DNA of 22,044 bases from Hyphochytrium catenoides (taxonomy: Eukaryota; Sar; Hyphochytriomycetes; Hyphochytriales; Hyphochytriaceae). The translations under genes were made by a program, and so were the position numbers. The DNA is taken from NCBI GenBank assembly GCA_900088475.1, contig FLMG01003600.1, positions 26,943-48,986 on the forward strand, written 5' to 3'. Below are positions 8,601-18,353 of this stretch, one piece after another. How positions within the stretch are numbered: the first letter of the stretch is position 1; each line of letters starts with the position of its first letter. Under the pieces are notes generated by a model. The model made no database searches and was not told where the DNA came from. It saw only the letters and a program-made list of their open reading frames with translations.

Positions 8601-11600
8601 CTAGAGAGCCAAACAGCGCCGGCCTTAGCGATGTCCTCAGCTAAATCATTGAGATAGTTGGCCTCTGAAGTTATACTCTCTCTTGAGGTGATCAGCGTTA
8701 GGTCCATACTAGCCTCGTCCCCATTCTGAACCCAATAATCATCATCCGTGGCTATACTCTCAAAGGCCTGATAACGCACGCAGTCTTGTCCCGAAGGCCG
8801 GCTGAAACAATAACAAAGGCTAGCAGGTATATTGGAGAAGGGGACTTGATTAGCATGAGAAGGAAGTAATGTCATTCAAGCAGGCAATGTGAACTAGCGC
8901 GTGGTCCATCCCAATGAATAGCAGACGACAGTGGCATCGCAGCCTCATACACTAGAGTGTGCCGTAAAGGAACTGTGGCACCGAGACAAGTGGTTGGTTG
9001 GGGTCCATAGATGAAGTGAAGTCACCATGGATACATAAATCTTTTCTCGATTTCACTTACTTTACTGCATCGATCCTCTCGTTCACCTGAAACTGGGCGG
9101 TCCGATTAGCAAGAAGAGCGACGTTGGACTTGCGCAAGGCTAGCATCAGACAGAGGCTGTCTGAACCATCATCGGTGTCAATTAGGAAGGCGCTATCGCC
9201 GTCTGTCAACCCAAAGCCATCAAAACTGACGGTAAATGGAACCTGCGACGGGAAATAGAGACCTTAGATTCAAAAGAATAAGGGTAACAGTTTTGACAGA
9301 GATGTGTAGCTGAAACGAGCCGATGAACTAGGAGACCTCGTAGGAGAGACTAGAATAGCGAGGCTTAGTAGTTGATACGATGCATTCCCAAACCTTGATT
9401 TGCTGAAAAGGCTCAAACTGCAGTCCCGTCAGTCCCTGTACTCTAAGTGTAAGATCAGGGAACAGGAAATACTGGCCTTGACTTCCAAAGGAATAGCAAA
9501 GCATGAGTCTTTCGCTAGTGAACTTTTGAGCGGCTTCTTTCTCAACCAGCAGCTCCACATTACTCGTTCTTTGAGATATATTTCTCGCAATGAAGGAAAG
9601 AACAGTCATTTCAGCTGACGAGGCGAAGAACTTCTCAGTACAATGAGGTGCCTCATAGCGCACCAGCCTCACTCTCTCAACAGCGCCGCTGAGCCCAAAT
9701 GTCCCTGTCAAGGTGAACAATCGTCGCCGCCCTAGGACCAGATCGCGAGGCTCTAGAGCGCTGACTGTAGGCTGCAGGACCTCCAGCCGTATAGAGGAGA
9801 AGCGCACCATGGGTCTTGTCCCAAACCCATAGCATAGGGACAAAATCTGCGAAGATTGAGGAGCATCTACTCCCAAGACGGGCACGGAGAAGTTGAAGGT
9901 AGCTCGGCGCTGATGGACCTTCGAGAGTTCAATCACAGCAGGCCCTTCACAACTTTCACCTAGGGTCCATCCGGCTCTGTCAAAATCCGTCATAAGGTTC
10001 CCCGTGAAGGTGATAGTGATTGGGATTCCAGTGAGTGCCATGGAGACATCAGCAGATGCAATATGGTAGATGGAGAAGGCGAGAGATGCGTAGAGGACGT
10101 AAGGTTCCTCTCCTCCGTGTGAGTAGCACAAAACCGCTCTTGACTTGTTGTTAGGAAGCGGGCTGAAGAGAGTAACTTCCAAAGTCTTGCCGATAATAGC
10201 ATAGGAAGCGTTGGGCACCAGGAGTAAAGAGCTAGAGCTTTCTGGCTCCTGACAATAACTGTCCGAGTCTGCTTCGGCGCTAACCCACCATAACTTGTCG
10301 TTTGGGGTGAGACTGTGTCCTCCGAGAGTAAAATTCTTCTTGCCGCCTACAATTATACTATTCTCTGTACCTCCTTCGGGGTCTAGAGTTCGTAAAAAGA
10401 GTGCACGGGATTAGCCTAAGGCCAGAGTCAACGATGTTATGTGTTAAGAAGCAGACATAGTTGGAAGTGGATTGCTGACGTATGAGGTTAGCCTGGGCTA
10501 GCAGAAATCCAATACCGATAGTGAAGGGAACTGACACGGCAGAGCGGACGAGCGGAGCCCTTTGTCCCACGGGTATGTCATCAAGCAGGGAACACTTACC
10601 GATCACCTGCGTGACCTGTGCCACTTTCAGCTTCAAATTCTCATACAACTTCCAGGGCTCGTTCAAAAACTTGTAACACAGCCGCAGCCCTTCATCTGCG
10701 GAATGGTCCATAAAGAAAACATGGGCGGAGCCCTGTCTACCATTTGAAGCGTCTTGGACCGTAAATGGATCTGAGACTACATAGGAGCACAGAGTGCTGC
10801 TGTTTAGCGGGAGGACGGGAAAAGCATCTGCCTCAACCTTCTCAAACCACTGCTAACGTCTCAGCTTGTCCGAATCTATCCTAAACTATAGCGCTCATTG
10901 GGCTGCCTTCTTCTTTTACAAACCATGCTGCACAAGCTAGTTCCACCGCTAACCTTTAGGTAAGTTGGAATGAACACTGCTCATCCTCGCTTCCTCTATG
11001 TTTCCGACCTTTGACGCGCCATCTTACCTGGTGACCCTACAGGGGGTGCAGTTGCGCAATCCTGGCTACTTTCGACGTCGGACGCCACCCAGCGGACCAA
11101 ATCCCCTGAGCGGATACCAAAGCCCACAAAAGTAAGCGCCTTCTCCCTTCCTACAACGGCAGTATCTCCGGCCCCAACCAGAGAAGTTACTTCAACGACG
11201 TCCTTGACAGTGAGGGACATTGAAGGGAAGAGGACAAAATCCTCTGTACCGAATTGGTAGCAAAGCAACCATCGGCCACTGTGAAAGCAGATTGAAGACA
11301 GCAACGGGACAAAGCGGAGTCCAACGAACGTTTGGAGGTTAAGCACGCCACTCTAATGGTAGATAAGGATAGCTTACTATCGCCTACTCACCTATATCCT
11401 TCAATGAATGTGGCCTCTATGTCCGCTTGGGTATCCCCAGTTATCGAGTACAGGATTAGAGAACTTTGATTGTCTGCTAGCGAGTATCCGGAGCCCACCA
11501 TGGCACGGGCACCGTCATCCGAGCAAGAGGGAGACCAGGTAGGAGGCGAAAGCACACGATGCATCCGTTGGGATGGGACCCATCGAGCGGCNNNNNNNNN

Positions 11601-14600
11601 NNNNNNNNNNNNNNNNNNNNNNNNNNNNNNNNNNNNNNNNNNNNNNNNNNCGATCAGTAGAAAAGGTAGATTTGAGTTGGACAGTCCAGAAAGTAGGGCT
11701 CAACAAATCTAAGTTGCAGCGAGATAATCTGTTGGTTAAGAGATGGCCGTGACTCTAAACAAAGATGCAGCCAGGAGCGAGTTAAACGGTGACGACGACG
11801 TGCCTGAAAAGACTATGGCTTTGGGTATGTTGGACACAACGGATATATCATTTGTGTCAGGGCCGCTGGTCACGGTAGAGATACCTACGACTCGAAGGGT
11901 AATGGGAAAGAGAGCATAGGGCTCGTTTCGGAAGGAATAGCAAAGGGTCAACGTAGATCCTATGAGCCCACTCTCTGCTGTCAAGGAGAGTGAGAGAGAC
12001 TCGGGAAGGGTGAAAGTGCTGATACCGCCAAAAGTGGCCGGAGCGCCCATACAGGAAGCTCCTGATACCCAACGGACTTTGTCTCCAGGTCTTAGACCCT
12101 GGCCTTCCAACCTATGAGACATTATTTAATGATGGAGAGGTTCGGACGCTTGGCAAACTCAACTAGACGTTGCTGTTATAGGCATAAAGGATTATAACGC
12201 ACAAAAAGAGAGCAAGAAAGCGAGCGGACCTGAGCGTCTTCTTTGCTGAGGACACCAGAATCCCCTGTCCTTGTACCCAGCCTTTCACGCGCTTCACCTC
12301 CACGACCTCCATTACCACGGAAGGGAAAGGTACATAGTAGCTTTCAGCATTGGGGCGATAGCACAGGGAGAAGTTTCCCGTCTGCCCTGGCCGGAAGGTT
12401 ATGGTGCATGAAAGGGCCGAAGAGATGGGCAACGAAGAAATACTGCCTCCATTGCCATCATCGAGCTCAGCAGCAGGAGCACGATCATCGCAGCTAAGAC
12501 CGACTGCCACCCATCGAATCTGAAAGCATAGCTGATGAGCCACTAAATTTAGGTGAAGGGATCAACAGCTCTACCTCGTCAGTGCCAAGGAGGCCGAACC
12601 CTGACAGAGTCAAGGTCTCTGGGTTTCCCGCTACCGCGAGCATATTCTGTGTGCCCGGAGAGGTAGAGGAGGAAGCAACTCCTCCAACAACCACACTTAA
12701 ACCTGGACGAAGTGACCAGAGGACAGCGATATAGTAAATGTATCATAGAGTCTTCAAGAAGTAGTGCGTAAGGGAGATCGTGGGCAAGGGCAATGCCAGC
12801 AGTTAGAGATGACGGAAAGAAGATCAGAGGGAGACCAAGGAGGGAGTGGCAGCGGCAGTCTCTCGTCACCATTACCAGGATACAATGTGAAAGGCTCCAG
12901 TCCAAAGGCATAACACAAGACCAGGGTTAGGCCCACGCTCTCAGAAGAGAAGACGGTATCAGCTTGAAAGGTCAGTGGTGAGTCCTTGTCGTTGAGGAAA
13001 ACTCTTCTATCACTCTATCCCAAGAGGCAAGGGGATCAGTGGATCGCTGTAACTGAGATGGCTAGAAGAGGGAGAAACTTGTCCGAGAATATAACAGCGG
13101 AAGGGTTTATAATGTGCCAATAGGAAAATGGACCGCGGAAGATGTGTAGGAAAGCTAAACATAGGACAAACTAGATAAAGAGTCTCTCTCTAGCCTCAGA
13201 TTTCTCTTTAGTAAAGTAAAGGCCAAGATAAATAGCCTCTACATGGCGTCATACCTTCCATTTGCCTTCTCCATTCTCTAGCGAGACCGGCACTGCAGTG
13301 CAGTCGTCGCCAGATGGGACCCACCGGATGGTGTCGCCGATTGATACACCCGGGCCTGTGAATTTAAACCCGTGCACAATGTGGGGAAATGGAAACGGAA
13401 GTACTCCGGTCAAACCTTGGAGCTCGTGGACCTGAACCAGGGGGAAGAGAGTAACGCAGATACTAAGAAGACAAGTAGCTTCTCTGAAAATGCTGCCAGG
13501 TCACATCACCCGCATCGTCAGTTGACCATATAACGCCCATTCCTCTAGCTGGTGCTTGTAGCACAGAGAAAGCGGAAGAGTTGATGCCACCGTAAAGACG
13601 AAAGTACCCAGGGCTTGCCCAGCGGAGCCGCTTGCTAGTGTAACCGGTGGTGTGGAATAACTACTGCCATCGGTGCAGTCTGAACCCTGGATGAATACAG
13701 CTCTGTCGCCTAGGTAACGCAGAGGGGTGAGCGACGCCTCCAGGGCTAAAGTAGAACAACGAACCAAACACTATGCCATCAGGAGTATCCAAAGAATCCA
13801 AAAAGATAGCAGCAAAGTAGGGTGCCCAAACCTCTACTGTTACCATCATCTAGTCCGGTCCCGACAAATGTGAGCTGCTTGGGGACGCCAACTACCGCAA
13901 CTTGCGCACTCCCGGCTGTAGTGATAACCTCCCTAACATGGACAACCGTAATAGAGAAACCTGGGCCAGAGTAGAGCTTGTACGGAGCGGACCCGTGTTT
14001 ATAGCACAGCTTGAATGGGAGTCCTGGAGAAGATAATGGTGAACTCAGATGTTGAACAAAAGTTGGGAATAAAAGCGATAGAGACTAGCAACAAGAGCGT
14101 AACATTGGTCTCCAGAGAAGCGGCGAGCTATGACTGGACTTCAACGGGCCTGGAGACGAAATAGAAGAGCAGTAGCCTTCCGAGGCCCTACCAGGAGGCG
14201 AAGGAGCCGTGAAGGTAACGGAGAAATCTCCTGTCGTGACGACTGCGGGCAGAGAGCCTCCGCCAATAAATCGTGAGTGCTTTTTACTATTGCAGTCGTC
14301 GTCGGTCGACGCTTCGCCGTATATAAACTTGGCTAAGGACAGCTATATCAGTTTGCGGACTTTGCGGCTAGGCATTGTCCTTGTTTATCCCTGTGTGAAA
14401 TGTCCTTCTCGCTGGCATCTTCTATCCTTCTTTTCCCGAAGATACCCATTAGCAGACTTTGAGCTCTCACCTCCTCCCACTCAGCCTGTTCCGCCTGTTC
14501 CGCTATTCTTACAACCTCTTCGCTAGTCGCCATGTTTAGATAGACAATCAGAAGGACACCTATAGCTCATTTCCCCGTGCAGGTTGTGGAACTAACGCTT

Positions 14601-17600
14601 TTCCCGAGACTCATTGTCAGGTTCCTCTTATGAGACTGACCTGTGTCGGGGACGTTCCCAAGACTGATTGATGAGCCAACCACTGTAAATGGCTTCAACA
14701 CTCCGACGACAGCAATCAGTTCACTGCTTGGAGTTAAGAGTTGATTTACGGCTGCGAAAGAAGGCCCAAAAACCGCGCGGTTAGTTGCCAGGCACTAGGC
14801 TGCCGCTGGCCTTCGTCTTGCTTGCACTCGCAACATCAGCAATGAATACCTTCCCTCTCTCCATCTATCGCATACCATACCATTGCTCGGTTACCATTGC
14901 AGCCCCACGACTTCAGAGGACTTTCTAAAGCTTTCACAGACTTTGCATATGTCTGCCGGACTTACTTGCAGTGATTGCCGCCACAGAAAGACTCCCTGGA
15001 CCATCAATGAGGGCCCAGAACGGATCCAGAGTTCGTACATCCGCAACATCCGGTGGTCCCACCGTGTCAGGATTCCTTACATCGGCGATCTCGAGGATGA
15101 TGTCAGTGTCAGGAGGTAGATAAGCGGGGATCCCGAGGACCAATGAACGGTTGCCCACTATCCAAGTAGCGGTTGATCTCCCAATTGAGACTGGCGATTG
15201 CCAGGAAATAGCGGGAAATTCGGGCAAATCCCATCCAGAAGGCACGCTGCTAATAAGAACTGTCCCTATACCATAAGATGAAACCATTGCTCTGAGAACA
15301 GGCTCTGAAGGGGTGCACGGTGATGGGATGCGACGGAACATGCAAAAAGAAAGACCAAGCAAAGGAAGCTGAGGCAGACAGAAAGACATGGGATCTATCA
15401 AGGCTCTTTCTAAGAGGGAGGTTATTAGTCCGAAATGACTACGCTTGAGTACGGGGGGAATGGTGCAGAAGTACTCATGCGATATCGAGAACGCCGAAAA
15501 CCCCAGATTTGGAGAAAAGTAGGTGACTGTCAGTCCTACCCTGTGGAGGAATAGCTCCAATTGTTCGGAAGCTGATAGTTACAATAGATAGCATGCCAGC
15601 CACGGGCCCTGGGGAGTATTCAATTGGCTTCCAGGTGAGCGAACCTGTCAACACTCCAGCGTCGATGGAGTTGAGCTGCATGGAAGAGCTCTGGTCGATT
15701 AGCTCGTTGCCTACATAGGGAACAGTTAGTATAAATGCAATGATCAAGATGGATACATTGTGACATGCTAGGAGAGTGAAAGTAGAAAAGTGATGTGATG
15801 CCTAGGGTTGCTAACGCTTGCTACCTGTCAAATCATAAGTGGATATCAGTAAACTTGGATACAGTGGACGAACGGAAGCTGGCGTGCCCACATGGTACAG
15901 AGAGAAAGATAGCACATCTCCCTCCAGAAACTCGCCGTCTGACACATTCAATACCAGCGCTCCTAAGAGGAGTAGGTCAGGTAATTGACGTCTGCTGTCA
16001 GCAGGTAAAAGGTGGAACTCCCGAGTTATTAGATGCTCTCCAAGCGATGAAGGTCTCAAACGAGCACGTCAGGTCGACATAGCGATTTAAATAGCATGTC
16101 GCCACAAAAATGGAGTACAATAAGAGATCTGAGACTACGCTTACCATCTACTTGCGAAGCAGTGCATGACACAATTCTCCCTCCCGAGAATGAAAATTGG
16201 ATGACCTAGCATCAGAGCATGCTATTAATAGAGACTGAGGAGTGGTTAACGAGTACCCGTGGAAGGCTAGCAAACCCACTAGAGAAGATGCGTTCAAAAC
16301 TCGTAACATCGAGCACAAGCAAGAAGCGAGACAGGGCGTCAAAGTACTCGCTATTCCAAGCAATTGTTAAAAGACCAGCACAACCTGCTCGGGTATGATC
16401 CACCCATCAGGAGGAATCTCAATCTCTATCCTTCCGCCTGCTCTGATGCCCCCTGATAACGTCAAGGAGAGGGTCTGGGTAGAGGTCACACCAGGGGACG
16501 AGGGCCCTGAATACCAGGAAGCCGCTGTGATTGACCCAGGGGAGAGAGAAGGCAAAGCAACTTGGCTTGTCCGCTCGGCAATTAGGCCATCAGGAGCCAA
16601 AGTGCTTATTGATAGTGACTTTGTGTCTCGGAGAGAGGGAGGAGTCTTTACGTCTGCTATCTGTAGTTGGACATTGGAGCTCGCTGGAATGGTTCCAGCC
16701 GTTATAGATAGAGACAACTGATGCTGAGAAGGAGACCAAGAAGAAGAAAGGGTGACACCAGCGGGCGAAACGATGGTCACGCTCGGGACTAGAGGAAGGG
16801 AGAATCCAGCAGGCGGAGCCGAGAAAAGTTCAATCTGGATGGCGCCTCCGACAGCGACCTCCACCGAGACGTCAAATGAAAGAGAGAGAACAGTGGCCCT
16901 TGCTGGGTGAGGGTGTGCAAGAGATGTCACGGCATTAGCGACCGTTCCTAGAGAAAATAAGAAGGTGATTAAAAAGAAGGTGTAAGGCTCGTAACGGGCA
17001 CCTATGGCAGGAACTGGTCTTACCCGGCTTAATTGGGTTGAGCCACAAGGTGGAAGGTCCGTCAATCTGGGATGTAAAAGTGGTCAGAAGCCAGTGTCCC
17101 ATATTGAAGAGGGTTAGAGCCAGTTGAGGAAAGGAAGGATGGCTGGGAAGCAACACCAGAAAAGTAAGGGGGAATGACAGCTGAGGTGGCCGGAGTCTCA
17201 TTTTAATACATGGTTAGCACGCAGATCAGTTACCACTTGGCCCATCGTATCTTCGGTCCGTATCGTTCCCGCTCCACGACCTCTGGCACTGGGCGGATTT
17301 CTCACGCTAGAAAGGGCAAAAGAGACTATGGTATTGCTCGGCATCGACTGTGTCAGCAACAAGTCTAGAGCGCCAGTGACACCATCCCTGCCAAAAGATG
17401 GTAAATTGGGCCAAGGGGTCAGAACCTTCTAGAGGACGTTGTTAGTCTGCTTTCAACATTAGAGTTGACTCCTCCACAGTACCCAGGCGTCAGTTATCCT
17501 TATTTTATATGGCACGTACTAACATGATCAATGCTCGTAAGGACTCACCAGGATGCAGCAGCTGTCACGCCAGGCGGCTCCGTAAAGCTCAAGGTGGCTG

Positions 17601-18353
17601 GGAGCCCCTGCACATCCCAATCTTCTGGAACGGGAAGCTGAATTCGAATGGCACCTCCACTGGCCACTTCCCCGTTGGTGATGAAGCCGATCACCTGCTC
17701 TGAGATAACGGAGGGCAAATTGGAAGTCGACTTCCATTCCGCGCTAACAATCTCTCCAGGAAGAAGGGGCGGGATGGGAAGGGTTGTGGGTCCATCTATC
17801 ACTGCTCCTCCCATTGTGCTAGTCCATAAGCTTCCCGTCTGAGCTGCCCGGGTGGATGAGGGCAACCCTACATCCGCAACCTAGTGCGGTGACCAAGGAC
17901 AACGGGATCCAGGAAGCAAGTGAGACGAGTAGAGGGGGGCAGAAAAAGAAGAAAGAAACAGACTGCTTTCTGGCAGAGAAAGTAGGAAAAAGAGTTATGG
18001 CGGACCTGAAACTTTACTCGGAAAGGTGCCTTCCTGGCTGTTCCCGCGGCAACATTGAGAAGCAACTTGTCGGCGGACCATGAAGTTGAAGAAACAATAA
18101 CGTCGGAAGGATGGACCACCGAAACGGAAGGTGCCAAAGACATAGAGTACATGTTACTTGGGAGCTGTAGGTGCACTTGGAAGGTGGCGGGGAGTTGCGT
18201 GGCGGTGATGAAGGAGAAGGCAATGTCGCTCGTAAGCCCAGGTGAGGGAATGACAACCTCCCATATTGGGGCTGTCAGTTGCAAGGAGAGGACGTCTTGG
18301 AGAGCTGCCCGAAGCAGCATAAATAATAAGAAAGCTTCCCTTGTTGTGAACAT
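5018..18353 (-). CDS. Giant secreted multidomain protein: repeat arrays, Calx-beta, LamG, laminin B
   Basis: About 34 exons, about 2,680 aa. Exons: 18353-18006, 17880-17549, 17387-17234, 17066-17024, 16947-16385, 16205-16145, 15962-15825, 15710-15540, 15265-14966, 14751-14641, 14332-14192, 14023-13844, 13709-13510, 13431-13255, 13014-12876, 12702-12575, 12519-12230, 12111-~11800, ~11650-11392, 11278-11028, 10776-10600, 10382-9394, 9242-9061, 8819-8601, 8528-8387, 8229-8145, 8007-~7951, 7905-7484, 7270-7143, 6966-6867, 6791-6654, 6573-6226, ~5965-5469, 5290-5018. The ATG at 18353 has A at -3, is the first ATG in its frame, and begins a signal peptide (MFTTREAFLLFMLLRAALQD). The frame is open further upstream through the minisatellite but has no ATG there. 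Nothing hydrophobic follows the laminin B module, so the product is probably secreted matrix, cell coat or flagellar surface material. All recognised modules bind glycans or proteins in known families; the ligand here is unknown. Least certain are the junction at the N gap, the ~7951 donor and the ~5965 acceptor. Confidence 0.85.
5961..6012. repeat. (CT)n/(GA)n microsatellite at an intron-exon boundary
   Basis: On the plus strand an interrupted TCTCTC tract. On the transcribed strand it is a purine tract directly abutting the exon that begins the laminin B region, so the splice acceptor most likely lies inside it. Confidence 0.9.
5961..6156 (-). mobile_element. Possible tRNA-derived SINE inside an intron
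   Basis: On the minus strand a sequence very like a tRNA A box (AAGTGGTAGAGC, within 6156-6139) is followed 60 nt later by a degenerate B-box-like GGATCTTTCC (6096-6087). The segment ends in the GA tract. A/B boxes plus a simple-repeat tail are the plan of tRNA-derived SINEs. There is no foldable anticodon arm, so it is not a tRNA gene. No target-site duplication was identified, and a chance match remains likely. Confidence 0.22.
6226..6966 (-). other. LamG / pentraxin-like domain
   Basis: Three exons joined at phase 0 (6966-6867, 6791-6654, 6573-6226) give EYVLALDANGSVAAVVGN, AISIALWIRV, GSIFAFSTTTRTLLRLRD, then DGRWHHLALTW, GLLSLYLDGT, ITLGS and QVWARHISIDEVEGLL. The order matches the concanavalin-A-like LamG fold: aiS.W.R, G.ifsf, dG.WHH.A.tW, G...lY.DG, and the closing vW.r.ls..Ev. 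Such domains bind glycans or matrix proteins. The middle exon lies inside what otherwise looks like an intron with another open frame and is easy to miss. Confidence 0.88.
7600..7905 (-). other. Calx-beta domain
   Basis: One exon encodes the canonical order: FRFSQAAYAVSD, then VSLVVLREQGTEGRVSLRV, then GNTAVEGEHF, LTFEKEETSRFIPIMLV and finally RDFTVVIE. These match the family pattern F....Y.V.E / V.R..G..G.V.V / GTA..G.DF / L.F..GE....I.V / E.F.V.L. Calx-beta domains bind Ca2+ in Na/Ca exchangers and occur in many extracellular adhesion proteins. Acidic residues are present but some canonical Ca2+ ligand positions look substituted, so binding is uncertain. Confidence 0.88.
7951..8760 (-). other. 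Unrecognised linker module before Calx-beta
   Basis: Four exons (end of 8819-8601, then 8528-8387, 8229-8145, 8007-~7951) encode about 140 residues that match neither repeat family. They include LTLITSRESITSE, LSELSTVQVVDRVVSQF and FPPYPVIKPWSTLRNVPF. Phases join cleanly for the first three. The last exon's donor could be at 7951 or a few bases earlier. Possibly a degenerated extracellular domain. Confidence 0.5.
8760..14751 (-). other. Array of eleven ~98-112-aa LCY repeats with paired cysteines
   Basis: Each unit reads roughly AVVG..K.LTF.G.GL..GD.VRWV, then about ten residues later a cysteine (for example DDDC, SQDC, GESC), then 30-50 variable residues, then LCY.FG.EP..LFP.LTL.V. I count eleven LCY cores (for example LCYKHGSAPYKLY, LCYAFGLEPFTLYP, LCYSFRNEPYALFP, LCYQFGTEDFVLFP, LCYSFGSQGQYFLFP). 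Each is preceded by its own upstream cysteine, which predicts one disulphide per unit. The plan resembles IPT/TIG-like beta sandwiches, but I cannot assign a named family. Spacing between cores is 98 and 112 residues inside the long exon 10382-9394. Confidence 0.8.
11592..11650. other. Assembly gap (59 N)
   Basis: Run of 59 N inside the giant gene. It interrupts the sixth LCY repeat: upstream the exon from 12111 reaches AIVFSG, and just after the gap coding resumes at ARWVPSQ. The missing part of about ten residues (the usual GL..GD) and one splice acceptor are probably hidden here. True length is unknown. Confidence 0.97.
14966..18284 (-). other. N-terminal array: five divergent ~135-150-aa repeats
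   Basis: After the signal peptide the protein repeats one plan five times. A start like PG.I..A.W precedes a strand ending in LSLSF. Next come I.AGG.I.I..P..W, a serine-tryptophan pair (for example TAAASW, TLSSSW), a strand pair, and the closing motif I.DV..PPS.R. Clear copies begin at APIWEVVIPSPG, LLPGEIVSAEW, KPGTVANAVTS, SPGSITAASW and AGVLTGSLTW. Introns cut the copies at varied places. The alternating hydrophobic pattern suggests beta-sandwich, adhesin-like domains. I do not recognise a named family. Confidence 0.75.

Noticed and set aside
8840-8990. Possible extra exon encoding LRHTLVYEAAMPLSSAIHWDG
   Set aside because: It can be entered by an AG acceptor but has no phase-compatible exit. 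The neighbouring exons 9242-9061 and 8819-8601 already join in phase and pair the two conserved cysteines.
14209-14526. 105-codon plus-strand open frame
   Set aside because: Antisense shadow of exon 14332-14192 and its intron; no plus-strand splice or motif support. All other long plus-strand frames overlap minus-strand exons or introns in the same way.
14348-14533. Minus-strand 61-codon open frame with good start context, a 9-bp internal repeat (gcggaacag twice) and a GTGAGA donor-like site, inside an intron of the giant gene
   Set aside because: The flanking exons join directly in phase 1 and complete a conserved repeat unit. Including this as an exon would exit in phase 0 and break the frame. 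No homology recognised; may be an alternative first exon but unsupported.
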